Source: Marinomonas sp. CT5 (GTDB taxonomy: Bacteria; Pseudomonadota; Gammaproteobacteria; Pseudomonadales; Marinomonadaceae). From it: a DNA stretch of 64,000 nt. The stretch is from the NCBI RefSeq assembly GCF_018336975.1, contig NZ_CP025572.1, forward strand, positions 4,498,162-4,562,161. Direction: 5' to 3'. The notes under the pieces are model-generated. The model did not search any database and was not told the DNA's origin. It was given only the letters and a program-made list of their open reading frames with translations. The translations under genes and the position numbers were made by a program. Positions 45,899 to 54,898 of the stretch are shown one piece after another; position 1 is the stretch's first letter; each line of letters begins with the position of its first letter.

Positions 45899-45934
45899 TT
45901 CAAACCGATTGACGCAAACGTAAATCGGTTTGAA
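45899..45934. promoter_or_regulatory. Perfect 12-bp inverted repeat, candidate LacI-family operator
   Basis: TTCAAACCGATT (45899-45910) and AATCGGTTTGAA (45923-45934) are exact complements around a 12-nt spacer that itself holds CAAACG. No U-run follows in either direction, so it is not a terminator. It lies between aglA and the LacI gene, in the likely promoter of the LacI gene. Confidence 0.5.
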
Positions 45935-45966
45935 AACACAAAGCTCAATAAATTGTGCAACAATGC

Positions 45967-47586
45967 TTAAGAAAGCCGAGCGTAGAACGCTTGGTAAGCG
46001 GGTAAAGTCAATGCCTGACCTTCCAACGCCGACTCAAATCCATGCCCCTGTAGCACATCCTTGATGTCATTCTTTATAACGGCTTGCTGTGTTTCACCTG
46101 TCATATTTAATATCACAAGAAGACGCTCACCGTCGTATTCACGTACTAAACCAATAAGCTGTTCATTGCCTACATCCTGCTGAGACAGTTCGCCATTCAC
46201 CAGAGCGGGTTGCTGTTGACGCCAATGAATCAACTGACGCACTTTATGCAACAAGGCATCTGGATTCGCTTCTTGCTCAGCAACACTCAATGCTAAATGG
46301 TTTTTATCAACGGGCAACCAAGGCTCAACGGTAGAAAAGCCACCCAATGCTGATTTATCCCATACCATCGGCGTACGACAACCATCACGGCCTTTAAACA
46401 CAGGCCATAATGGAATGCCATAAGGGTCTTGAATACGTTCGAACGGTACATCAGCTTCAGGTAGACCCAGCTCTTCTCCTTGATACAAACAAACACTGCC
46501 ACGTAAAGACAAAATCAATGCCATCGCAACTAAGGGATACGCTTTACCATCTTCTTCCGCTCCCCAACGCGTACGTGAACGCACGACGTCGTGGTTAGAT
46601 AGTGCCCAACACGGCCAACCATCACCGACAATATTATTCATATCCGCCAAGGTTGTACGGATGTATTCTGGCGAATGTGGCTTATTCAAAAAATCGAAGG
46701 TGTACGCCATGTGCAGCTTATCGCCACCCGATGTGTATTCCGCCATACGCTTCAAAGGGAAATCATCGCCGATCTCACCCACCATAGTGCTACCAGGAAA
46801 CTCGTCCATCATAGCGCGTAAGTCTTTTAAGAAATCCAAGTTTTCTGGGCGGCTTAAATCATACACATGTCGCTGATAAGTATAAGGATTATCATGTGGT
46901 GCCCCCATGGTTTTTGGCTCCCCAGCAGGCACTGGTGGATTGTCTTCCAAACCTTGGCTATGGAAGTAGAAATTCACCGTATCCAAACGGAAACCATCAA
47001 CACCAAGCTCTAACCAAAAACGCATGTTATCCAAATGAGCCTGACGAACTTCAGGGTTATGGAAGTTAAAATCTGGCTGAGATTCTAAGAAGTTATGCAA
47101 ATAATACTGCAAACGACGGCTGTCCCATTTCCAAGCACTGCCACCAAAAATAGACAACCAGTTATTTGGTGGAGAGCCATCCGGTTTCGGATCAGACCAT
47201 ACATACCAATCCGCTTTTGGATTGGTTTTATCCTGACGACTTTCTTCGAACCAAGGATGAACATCAGCGGAATGACTTATCACCTGATCGATCATCACTT
47301 TTAACCCCAACTCATGGGCGCGATCAACCAGTACTTTAAAATCTGCCAACGAACCAAACATGGGATCGATATCGCAATAGTCTGATACATCGTAGCCAAA
47401 ATCTTTCATTGGCGACGTAAAGATAGGCGAGAGCCAAATCGCATCGACACCAAGGGAAGCAACATAATCCAGCTTACTTGTAATACCGACAAGATCTCCT
47501 ATGCCATCACCATTGGCATCCATAAAGCTGCGTGGGTAAATTTGATAAATAATCCCACCTTTCCACCAATTCAGGTTACTCGTCAT
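45967..47586 (-). CDS. aglA: Alpha-glucosidase, GH13 family
   Basis: A 539-residue cytoplasmic alpha-glucosidase that would cleave imported alpha-glucosides (sucrose, maltose, trehalulose-like). (beta/alpha)8 landmarks: 'WWKGGIIYQIYPRSFMD', 'GVDAIWLSPIFTSP', the nucleophile Asp202 in 'GFRLDTV', acid/base Glu271 in 'MVGEIGD' and Asp333 in 'SNHDVV'. The set is complete. The start is the ATG at 47586, 6 nt after GGAGAG; the longer reading lacks a ribosome site. 'GDGIGDLVGI' is the usual GH13 calcium/loop motif. It lies 93 nt after the ATPase gene and before the LacI regulator. Confidence 0.94.
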   Translation of the reverse strand: MTSNLNWWKGGIIYQIYPRSFMDANGDGIGDLVGITSKLDYVASLGVDAIWLSPIFTSPMKDFGYDVSDYCDIDPMFGSLADFKVLVDRAHELGLKVMIDQVISHSADVHPWFEESRQDKTNPKADWYVWSDPKPDGSPPNNWLSIFGGSAWKWDSRRLQYYLHNFLESQPDFNFHNPEVRQAHLDNMRFWLELGVDGFRLDTVNFYFHSQGLEDNPPVPAGEPKTMGAPHDNPYTYQRHVYDLSRPENLDFLKDLRAMMDEFPGSTMVGEIGDDFPLKRMAEYTSGGDKLHMAYTFDFLNKPHSPEYIRTTLADMNNIVGDGWPCWALSNHDVVRSRTRWGAEEDGKAYPLVAMALILSLRGSVCLYQGEELGLPEADVPFERIQDPYGIPLWPVFKGRDGCRTPMVWDKSALGGFSTVEPWLPVDKNHLALSVAEQEANPDALLHKVRQLIHWRQQQPALVNGELSQQDVGNEQLIGLVREYDGERLLVILNMTGETQQAVIKNDIKDVLQGHGFESALEGQALTLPAYQAFYARLS

Positions 47587-47679
47587 TCTGGCTCTCCAAA
47601 AACAAATAAAACATGGGGCAACACCACAGTATTCCCCCATTAAAAAACGTATTACTAGCAATTCATCAACGTTTAGCGA

Positions 47680-48780
47680 CTAACTCTTACGTACATATGA
47701 CTGCTCATTCTCATCAAACAAATGCATTTTTTCTGGTGGTGCAGACAAATACACTTTATCGCCACGAGAGATATTCAATGTGCCAGCTTGCTTAGCAATG
47801 ACCATTTCATCAGCCCCCGGAATATTCACATACAACAAAGTGGCTTCACCAAGGGATTCAACAAAAGAGACACTGCCTGAGAACAAACTATCTTGCTCAG
47901 AGGAAACCACAACAAGATCTTCTGGGCGGATTCCAAAAAAGGCAGGTTTCGCCTGCTCACTCGGTTCAGTCACGATAGGCGTTTGGATTGATGCAGATGC
48001 CGACAAAGATACTAGAGTTTGCGCGCCCGCTTGCTCAATACGACAAGGGACAATGTTCATTGCAGGCGAACCAATAAATTTCGCCACAAACACATTTGCC
48101 GGATGCTCATATAATTCTAATGGCGAACCGACTTGCTCTATATTACCGCCAGACAAAAGCACGATACGATCCGCCAATGTCATCGCTTCCACCTGATCGT
48201 GGGTAACATAAATCATCGTCGAATCCGGCATGCTGTCTTTCAGGTTGGCGATTTCCATACGTGTCGCAACACGTAATGCCGCATCCAAGTTAGATAACGG
48301 CTCATCAAACAAAAAGACTTTTGGACGACGCACAATCGCACGACCGATAGCCACACGCTGACGCTGCCCACCAGATAGTGCTTTTGGCAAACGATCAAGA
48401 TAAGGCGTCAATTGCAACATTTCAGCGGCTTTGCGTACCTGTTGCTCAATATCAGCCTTGCTTACTTTCGCAATTTGTAAGCTAAACGCCATGTTGTCAT
48501 ATACCGTCATGTGCGGATACAAAGCGTAGCTTTGAAACACCATGGCAATACCGCGCAACGCTGGAGGCACGTCATTAACCACTGTGCCATCAATTTCTAA
48601 GGTACCTGCCGAAATTTCTTCTAATCCAGAAATCATACGTAATAACGTAGACTTACCACAGCCAGACGGACCAACGAAGACAATGAATTCGCCTTGCTTG
48701 ATATCCAGATTAATGTCTTTTAATACTTCAACATTATTCGAATAAACTTTCTTTACATTGGTGAGTTTTACATCAGCCAT
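47680..48780 (-). CDS. aglK: Alpha-glucoside ABC transporter ATP-binding protein
   Basis: A 366-residue MalK-type ATPase. Walker A GPSGCGKST (about 37-45), signature LSGGQRQR, Walker B VFLFDEPLSNLD, H-loop 'YVTHDQ' and a C-terminal OB/TOBE regulatory domain from about 240, including 'GIRPEDL'. It starts at the ATG at 48780 ('MADVKLTNVKKVYSN') with 72 nt to the preceding permease gene. It belongs to the aglEFGK importer; the symbol is assigned by gene order and family and not by proof of substrate. Confidence 0.92.
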   Translation of the reverse strand: MADVKLTNVKKVYSNNVEVLKDINLDIKQGEFIVFVGPSGCGKSTLLRMISGLEEISAGTLEIDGTVVNDVPPALRGIAMVFQSYALYPHMTVYDNMAFSLQIAKVSKADIEQQVRKAAEMLQLTPYLDRLPKALSGGQRQRVAIGRAIVRRPKVFLFDEPLSNLDAALRVATRMEIANLKDSMPDSTMIYVTHDQVEAMTLADRIVLLSGGNIEQVGSPLELYEHPANVFVAKFIGSPAMNIVPCRIEQAGAQTLVSLSASASIQTPIVTEPSEQAKPAFFGIRPEDLVVVSSEQDSLFSGSVSFVESLGEATLLYVNIPGADEMVIAKQAGTLNISRGDKVYLSAPPEKMHLFDENEQSYVRKS

Positions 48781-48852
48781 AATTTTACTGCCTCAATCTA
48801 AATTCATACCTTAGGTGAGGAGCAAGCGCTCAACTCACCAACCTAGGTTTTG

Positions 48853-49995
48853 TTATTTCACCGAGCCCGCTAGCAAACCGCGAACCAAATAGCGCTGTAA
48901 GCCAAAGAAGACACACAAAGGAATAATGATGGTAATAAACGCAGAAGCGGTCAGGATCTCCCAGTTACCGCCACGAGACCCCAATAGTTCACGAAGTTGT
49001 CCGGTTAGCACCATATGATCCGCATCATTACCTAGGAACACCATGGCAATCAGCAAATCATTCCATACCCAAAGGAATTGGAAGATGGCAAACGACGCCA
49101 ATGCAGGAAAAGACAGAGGTAAAACAATTTTACGGAAGATATCAAAGTCTGAAGCCCCGTCAACACGAGCAGACTCAATAATTTCTCTGGGTAAACCCAC
49201 AATATAATTACGCAGTAGGTAAATCGCCAAAGGCAGACCAAACCCGGTATGCGCTAGCCAAATTCCCACATAGGTCTTCGACCCAACACCAAAAAACTCA
49301 CCAATTAAATTATAGGTTTTCAAAAGCGGAATCAGCGACATTTGCAGTGGAACCACCAGCAAACCAACCACAGCCGCAACCAATAGTGCGCGACCAGGAA
49401 AGCTCATCCACGCTAAGGCGTAGGCCGCAAACGCAGCCACAAGAATGGGAATAATAGTCGCAGGAATAGTAACGGTTAATGAGTTGATAAAGGATTTCCC
49501 CAGACCTTCGGCACTCAATACTTCGCGATAATTATCCAACGTAAAACGCGGAGGAATTTCGGCAGTATAAAAAATACGCGAGCCACGGGAACCTTTCCAT
49601 TCAACCGGCGAAGAAAACACATAGTCGCCGTTTTTCATCACTTGCAGCGTCTTGCCTTTCTTCAGTTCAGCCACGGTGCCAACCTCAAATTCACCAGGTC
49701 TCAATGAGCTGGAACCAAACTTAGTCACCTCACCCGCAGAGCCTTCAAAAAGATTGCCTCGAATGACAAAACGATCACCTTCTTGAACTTGTTTCTTAGG
49801 TTCATGAGCCCGCGCTACAAGACGTTGCTCTGACGTTGATAACGCCGTCCACCAGCCAGAGTTCGATAATTGACTTTTATCTCGAATAGAAGAGATAAAC
49901 AAACCCGCCGTGGGAACCGTCCAAATAATCACTAAAAACAACACAGTCGCATGGACTAAAAGAGTTAACGAAGTACGTTTAGATGACGTGATCAT
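48853..49995 (-). CDS. aglG: Alpha-glucoside ABC transporter permease (AglG-like)
   Basis: A 380-residue inner-membrane permease of the MalG family with an unusually large periplasmic loop (about 45-165) between TM1 and TM2, a feature of AglG/GgtD-type proteins. The EAA loop 'ESARVDGASDFDIFRKIVLPLSFPALASF' region lies near 290-315, with five core helices. The start is the ATG at 49995 after TGGAGGG, 1 base from the aglF stop. The 28-codon extension would read back into aglF and is rejected. Confidence 0.9.
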   Translation of the reverse strand: MITSSKRTSLTLLVHATVLFLVIIWTVPTAGLFISSIRDKSQLSNSGWWTALSTSEQRLVARAHEPKKQVQEGDRFVIRGNLFEGSAGEVTKFGSSSLRPGEFEVGTVAELKKGKTLQVMKNGDYVFSSPVEWKGSRGSRIFYTAEIPPRFTLDNYREVLSAEGLGKSFINSLTVTIPATIIPILVAAFAAYALAWMSFPGRALLVAAVVGLLVVPLQMSLIPLLKTYNLIGEFFGVGSKTYVGIWLAHTGFGLPLAIYLLRNYIVGLPREIIESARVDGASDFDIFRKIVLPLSFPALASFAIFQFLWVWNDLLIAMVFLGNDADHMVLTGQLRELLGSRGGNWEILTASAFITIIIPLCVFFGLQRYLVRGLLAGSVK

Positions 49996-49996
49996 A

Positions 49997-51007
49997 TTAA
50001 CGTCCCTCCATTTCAGCATTAGCGCGACGAATATTCCACACCATAATTGGGATAACCAGAACCATAATAACCAACGCAATTACCGCGCCGCGACCAAAAT
50101 CGCCGCCGCCATTAAACATCCAACTAAACATCTGGTTGGCCAATACTTGAGTGCCCCATTGAGCATTTGTCATCGCCAAAACGATATCGAAAACCTTCAA
50201 CACCAAAATGGTAATCGTGGTCCAAACTACGGCAATGGTGCCCCAAATTTGCGGTACCATAATCTTGTAGAAAATTTGAAAACCATTCGCGCCATCTAAC
50301 ACGGCAGCCTCAATGGTTTCATCTGGAATACCACGCAACGCCGCAGACAGGATCACCATGGCAAAGCCTGTTTGAATCCAAATTAGAATGACCATTAGGA
50401 AGAAATTGTTCCAAATAGGAATGGTCAGCCAGGTTTGTGGCTCACCGCCAAAGAAGACGACCAAGGCATTTAATAAACCGATTTGATCTTCACCACCCGT
50501 GCGGAAATCGTAAATGAATTTCCAAATAACCGACGCCCCCACAAAGGAAATCGCCATTGGCATGAAAATCAAACTTTTGGCGATATTGCCCCACCAAATA
50601 CGGTCTGTCATGGTCGCTATAATCAAACCAAAAAACGTCGCCGCTGTTGGCACAACAATCAGCCACAGCATGTTATTTCGGAAAGATTCATAGAACTCAT
50701 CACTGCCGAACAGCCATTTATAGTTCGCCAACCCGACAAAATCTTCACCACTACGTCCATAAAAAGACAGGCGAATAGAATCAATAACGGGATAAAAAAG
50801 ATAAAACGTCAGCAATAAAACCGCAGGGCCCAAAAATAGCCAAGGACGAATAGTATTCGCCATGCGTAAATTTCGCGCAACAGCTGTCGCAGAACCGCTT
50901 TTAGTTGGAAAAATTTTATCCAAAAGGTAGTTCGAGCCGTAGAAATACACGACACACCCTAGAACCCCTAGAATCATGATTCCTAACGCAGAGGCAAGCT
51001 GTCCCAT
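49997..51007 (-). CDS. aglF: Alpha-glucoside ABC transporter permease (AglF-like)
   Basis: A 336-residue MalF-family permease. An extra N-terminal TM (about 5-28) precedes the canonical helices, with 'LFLGPAVLLLTFYLFYPVIDSIRLSFYG' typical of the family and an EAA loop 'EAAVLDGANGFQIFYKIMVPQIW' near 245-267 (partly quoted). It follows aglE by 110 nt, across a terminator-like hairpin, and abuts aglG with one base between. Confidence 0.92.
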   Translation of the reverse strand: MGQLASALGIMILGVLGCVVYFYGSNYLLDKIFPTKSGSATAVARNLRMANTIRPWLFLGPAVLLLTFYLFYPVIDSIRLSFYGRSGEDFVGLANYKWLFGSDEFYESFRNNMLWLIVVPTAATFFGLIIATMTDRIWWGNIAKSLIFMPMAISFVGASVIWKFIYDFRTGGEDQIGLLNALVVFFGGEPQTWLTIPIWNNFFLMVILIWIQTGFAMVILSAALRGIPDETIEAAVLDGANGFQIFYKIMVPQIWGTIAVVWTTITILVLKVFDIVLAMTNAQWGTQVLANQMFSWMFNGGGDFGRGAVIALVIMVLVIPIMVWNIRRANAEMEGR

Positions 51008-51082
51008 AGAATCTCCAAAAATATATCAATGCAGTGACGGTATAAAACGATCATCCACTTTACTTATAAAACAAATGCAAAA

Positions 51083-51107
51083 AAGCCCTAGAGTAACCCT
51101 AGGGCTT
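51083..51107 (-). terminator. Intercistronic terminator/attenuator after aglE
   Basis: Stem AAGCCCTAG / CTAGGGCTT with a 7-nt loop and, on the minus strand, a T-run after it (plus-strand A at 51079-51084). It lies 10 nt after the aglE stop and 76 nt before aglF, so it would make binding-protein mRNA predominate. Confidence 0.85.
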
Positions 51108-51116
51108 AGCAAAGAA

Positions 51117-52469
51117 TTACTTCAAGGCATCCCATGTTTTCTGGATGTCATGAGCCACTTCTTTGGCATCTTTACCGCCTGTGTAATCAACCATACCTGT
51201 CCAGAAAGAACCGGCACCGATTTTACCTGGCATCAAGTCCGATCCATCAAAACGGAAGGTCGTAGCATAGCGTAAGATCTCACCTTGTTTCTTCGCTGCT
51301 TCACTTGAATAAGTTTCTGGATTGGCTTTCAAGTGTGCAGAGATAAAGCCAGTTTGCGCCATCCACAACTCATGAGCGATTGGCGAGCGAATGAAATCGA
51401 TAAACGCACGAGCACCTTTAGAGTCATTGGTAACACTCATTAAAGTACCAGCACCCAATACAGGGTTACCCAAGTCTTTGGACGCGTAAGATGGGAAGTA
51501 GAAGAAATCCGCATCTAGACCCAATTTCGTACCTTCTGGGAAGAAAGCTGGGATAAACGACGCTTGACGATGCATATAACATTTAGGAGGGGAAGTGAAC
51601 AAGCCCTTTGGACTATCGCGGAAGTCTGTCGATGCTACCGCACCCGCACCACCATCAACGAACTTGTCATTGCGCGCGAACCAACCAAACTCTTCGATAG
51701 CACCAACGATACGAGGATCATCAAACTTGATTTCGTTTGTTACCCATTTATCGTAAACCGATGCTGGTTGCGTACGAAGTAATAAATCTTCTACCCAATC
51801 GGTTGCAGGCCAACCTGTTGCTGCGCCGGAACCCAAACCGATACACCAAGGCGTGCCACCATCAGCGACGATTTGTTTTGTTAACGCCTTAAGATCTTCC
51901 ATAGTTTCAGGAACGTCATAACCTGCGTCTTCAAAGTTATCTGGCGAATACCACACTAACGATTTCAAATCCGCACGATAGAACACACCGTAGAATTCTT
52001 TATCACCTTGCTTGTCTTTAAAAGTCGCAAGATCAACCCAAGACTGACCTGCTGCGTAATCCTTTTTGACACCTTCTTTTACCGTATCACTAAGAGGTGT
52101 TAAAAAGCCCTTAGCCGCTAGATCGGCTGCCAAGCCTGGCTGAGGAAAAACAGAAATATTTGGCGCGCTGCCAGCTTGAGTATCGATAACGATTTGCTGC
52201 TCAAAAGAGTCTGAGCCTGCGTATTTTACTTTCGCCCCTGTAGCTTTTTCAAAGTACGCCGCAACACGCTCAAAGTTGCCCTTCTCATCGCCAGTCCAAG
52301 GACCAAAGATAGAGATGGTTTCACCGGATAGATCATTCTTTTTTAGCGCTTCATAGCTGTCCCAGCTGAAACGAGAATCTTCACCAGGCTTGAACATGAG
52401 ATCAGCTGCGTGCACAGCATTTGCGGAAAGTGTCAGGGCGACCGCCATAGACAGTAGAGATTTTTTCAT
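51117..52469 (-). CDS. aglE: Alpha-glucoside periplasmic binding protein (AglE-like)
   Basis: A 450-residue periplasmic sugar-binding protein of the MalE-like family. It has a Sec signal (MKKSLLSMAVALTLSANAVHA, cut after AHA-type site near residue 22) followed by 'GETISIFGPWTGDEKGNF', 'VKYAGSDSFEQQIVIDTQAGSAP' and 'WVEDLLLRTQP', characteristic of AglE/ThuE relatives. Two tandem ATGs exist; the second (52469) has AGGAG at the better 5-nt spacing. It is the first gene of the agl operon. Ligand (sucrose, maltose, trehalose) is inferred from the locus only. Confidence 0.92.
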   Translation of the reverse strand: MKKSLLSMAVALTLSANAVHAADLMFKPGEDSRFSWDSYEALKKNDLSGETISIFGPWTGDEKGNFERVAAYFEKATGAKVKYAGSDSFEQQIVIDTQAGSAPNISVFPQPGLAADLAAKGFLTPLSDTVKEGVKKDYAAGQSWVDLATFKDKQGDKEFYGVFYRADLKSLVWYSPDNFEDAGYDVPETMEDLKALTKQIVADGGTPWCIGLGSGAATGWPATDWVEDLLLRTQPASVYDKWVTNEIKFDDPRIVGAIEEFGWFARNDKFVDGGAGAVASTDFRDSPKGLFTSPPKCYMHRQASFIPAFFPEGTKLGLDADFFYFPSYASKDLGNPVLGAGTLMSVTNDSKGARAFIDFIRSPIAHELWMAQTGFISAHLKANPETYSSEAAKKQGEILRYATTFRFDGSDLMPGKIGAGSFWTGMVDYTGGKDAKEVAHDIQKTWDALK

Positions 52470-52821
52470 CATTGCTCCTTACAGGCTCACTTGGGAACTC
52501 CCCCCTAGCACGCCTTCATTTTTATTATCATAGGTCGAAACAAGGTAAACATGTCTTCTATAAGGATTAAGAAGGAATTTGATTATTAACAAACAGAACC
52601 CGCGCTTCAAGCTCATTCCATGCTTAATATTTACTTAATTATTTTTAAATTTTAGTAGCCCATAATAAAAATGCGAATCCTATTTTACTTACGACACCTG
52701 TATGAAAAACCAACAAAAACCGCTTTTAACCACAAATTCAGCAAGTTAACCAGCAAAAAGGCACAGAAAAACAGCATTTATTTATCATTTTTTTCCTTAT
52801 TTTACGGCTATTTTTTAGACC
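52470..52821 (-). other. agl promoter region
   Basis: About 350 nt of AT-rich sequence without a supported ORF. It should hold the aglE promoter. I could not find a second copy of the 45899-45934 inverted repeat here, so where the LacI regulator binds upstream of aglE is open. Confidence 0.4.
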
Positions 52822-52850
52822 AAAAAAAACGTGGTCATGCCACGTTTTTT
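52822..52850. terminator. Terminator of the fructokinase gene
   Basis: Stem AAAAAAACGTGG / CCACGTTTTTT with a TCATG loop, bidirectional because of the A- and T-runs. It lies 68 nt after the minus-strand fructokinase stop and separates it from agl. Confidence 0.9.
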
Positions 52851-52917
52851 ATTTTACATAATCGGCTAAAGTACTCTCTTAACCGTTTAACTAGAATTAC
52901 GTCTTAGACGATTTTAA

Positions 52918-53889
52918 CTAAAAACGACTAAGTTGGGCTTCCGCCTCAGCAAGAGAAGGCAAAGACGGATAAGCACCTAATTTTGTCACCGAGTCTGCCC
53001 CACAAGCAGCCGCGAATCGAACAATATCCACAAGTGTTTGCTGTGACAATGTCGCTAACACACCGCTGTCTCCACCGTATTCTGCAAGTTTATATAACAA
53101 ACCGCCGACAAAGGCATCGCCTGCCGCAGTGGTGTCTTTCACTTCTACTTTCGGAGTGACCACTTCGCACTCGCCGTGTGCAGTTGTATAAAAACGAATC
53201 GGATTACCACCATCGGTTAAGACAAATAAGGTCACTCCCGCTGCGAGAGACTGTTCGATCAGCGCAAACGGATCTTCCGCCAGCACAGCCAGTTCTTCTA
53301 GGCTAGCTTTCACCACATCGCCGCTTTGCATCCAATCAATCACACGCTTGCTGTCTACTTGGCCATTGGGCCAAAGGTTGGTACGTAAATTAACATCAAT
53401 ACTTACGATCCAATTTGTCGCGCGAGCCATGCTAACGCCAGCCAACGTGGCTTTCGTAATGTCCGCATCGGTCAACGTGTTAGAACAAGTATGAAAAACG
53501 CCATGGTTACCAGCAAACCAAGCGGCCTGAAAATCGTCTTCACGGAACAAAATATCTGCAGAAGGACTACGATAAAACTCAAAACTGCGTTCACCTGTTT
53601 GATCCAAGCTGACAAATGCCAATGCGGTTTTGGCTTCTTTGGTCATCAGCATATTGCTGGTATTCACACCATAGTCATCAAGAGATGCTTTCAGGAAGTG
53701 GCCAAACGCATCATCACCGACTTGGCCAACAAAATGGCTGTTACCGCCCAGACGCGCCACGGCCACAGCCACATTCGCTGGCGCTCCGCCAGGGAATTTA
53801 GTAAAAGATTCAAGCTCTCCTGCTTTGGTGGCTCCATTAGAAAGGAAATCGATCAAGGCTTCGCCGAATGCCATCACTTTTGTTGTCAT
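52918..53889 (-). CDS. PfkB-family fructokinase
   Basis: A 323-residue sugar kinase. N-terminal 'FPGGAPANVAVAVARLGG' (substrate-binding Gly-Gly and Asn), the 'WIVSIDVNLR' strand, and the C-terminal catalytic motif 'DTTAAGDAFVGGLLYKLAE' with the Asp base. The first motif and overall resemblance favour fructokinase (ScrK-like) over ribokinase. Its position next to an alpha-glucosidase/importer locus suggests it phosphorylates fructose released from sucrose. It is separated from agl by its own terminator and transcribed divergently from the two-component system. Confidence 0.9.
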   Translation of the reverse strand: MTTKVMAFGEALIDFLSNGATKAGELESFTKFPGGAPANVAVAVARLGGNSHFVGQVGDDAFGHFLKASLDDYGVNTSNMLMTKEAKTALAFVSLDQTGERSFEFYRSPSADILFREDDFQAAWFAGNHGVFHTCSNTLTDADITKATLAGVSMARATNWIVSIDVNLRTNLWPNGQVDSKRVIDWMQSGDVVKASLEELAVLAEDPFALIEQSLAAGVTLFVLTDGGNPIRFYTTAHGECEVVTPKVEVKDTTAAGDAFVGGLLYKLAEYGGDSGVLATLSQQTLVDIVRFAAACGADSVTKLGAYPSLPSLAEAEAQLSRF

Positions 53890-54160
53890 TATCGTGGTCT
53901 CTTTTTAATTCTCAGATATCTGCTACACAGACGAGTAATAAAGGTTAGTCGAAAAATTATGCAGGGGAGAAACACTTAAATCAATTTAATTTATTTAAAG
54001 CATCCCTTTCGCAACCTATTATCGGTAATTGGTTCACCGTTACTTTCTTGCTAGACTCCAAACTTACTAACGCACTTTTTACCATAAGAGCACCTTGAAG
54101 TTCGCCGCCTAAATCGTTGCAATACCAAGGTCTCAACCAACACTTCCACTGAGCAAAAAC

Positions 54161-54898
54161 ATGACCAACACTAAATGCATCTATGTTGTAGACGATGACG
54201 ACGAGATTCGTACCCTGCTCAAAACCTATCTAGAAAAGCATCAATTTAAGGTACTGACAGCCGATTCAGGTGAGACTTTTTTAAAGGATTTTCGACCAAG
54301 TCAGGACATTGATTTGGTTATTCTAGATATCATGCTTCCAGGGCAAGATGGCTTTGCTGTCTGTCGCTCTCTAAGAACGCAATCACAAGTTCCGGTCATT
54401 ATGTTAACGGCAAACTCCGATGAAATGGATCGCATTATCGGCTTAGAAATTGGCGCCGATGATTATCTTGCTAAACCCTTTAACCCGCGAGAGCTGCTGG
54501 CCAGAATCAAAGCGATCTTACGACGTATGGAACATACTGAAGTGGTTGATATCACTCCGCCAGTTGCCCATCGCTTTTATCGCTTCGCAGACTTTACCTT
54601 AGACACACTTTCACGAGAGCTGCATTTCAAAGACGAAAAAGAATCGCTATCCGGCGCTGACTACAATCTATTAATGCTGTTTTTAACTCATCCCGGCGCG
54701 GTGCTCACGCGCGAACAAATTGCCGAAAACACCCGCGGTCGCGACAGTGCCCCACTAGATCGCTTTATTGATGTGCATGTCAGCCGCTTACGCCAACGTT
54801 TGCGTGAAGATGCCCGCCAACCTCAGCTGATCAAAACCATTCGCGGCCAAGGCTACATATTAACCGCCAGCGTCGAAGTCATTAGCGATGCCCACTAA
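54161..54898 (+). CDS. OmpR-family response regulator (GltR-like)
   Basis: A 245-residue regulator. The receiver domain (about 1-125) has the acidic pair 'VVDDDDEI', phospho-acceptor Asp56 in 'VILDIMLPG', Thr in 'MLTANSD' and Lys in 'AKPFNP'. A winged-helix DNA-binding domain (about 145-240) ends 'RLREDARQPQLIKTIRGQGYILT', an OmpR hallmark. It overlaps the sensor kinase start by 11 nt. The neighbouring glucose-type importer mirrors the Pseudomonas gltR-gtrS-gts arrangement (recalled), so it probably controls that importer. Confidence 0.93.
   Translation: MTNTKCIYVVDDDDEIRTLLKTYLEKHQFKVLTADSGETFLKDFRPSQDIDLVILDIMLPGQDGFAVCRSLRTQSQVPVIMLTANSDEMDRIIGLEIGADDYLAKPFNPRELLARIKAILRRMEHTEVVDITPPVAHRFYRFADFTLDTLSRELHFKDEKESLSGADYNLLMLFLTHPGAVLTREQIAENTRGRDSAPLDRFIDVHVSRLRQRLREDARQPQLIKTIRGQGYILTASVEVISDAH

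Noticed and set aside
47780..48196. 138-codon ORF antisense to the aglK ATPase gene
   Set aside because: Shadow frame of a conserved gene with no ribosome site or recognisable domain.
49910..50299. 129-codon plus-strand ORF across the aglG/aglF junction
   Set aside because: Antisense to two conserved permeases; Asn/His-rich composition typical of shadow frames.
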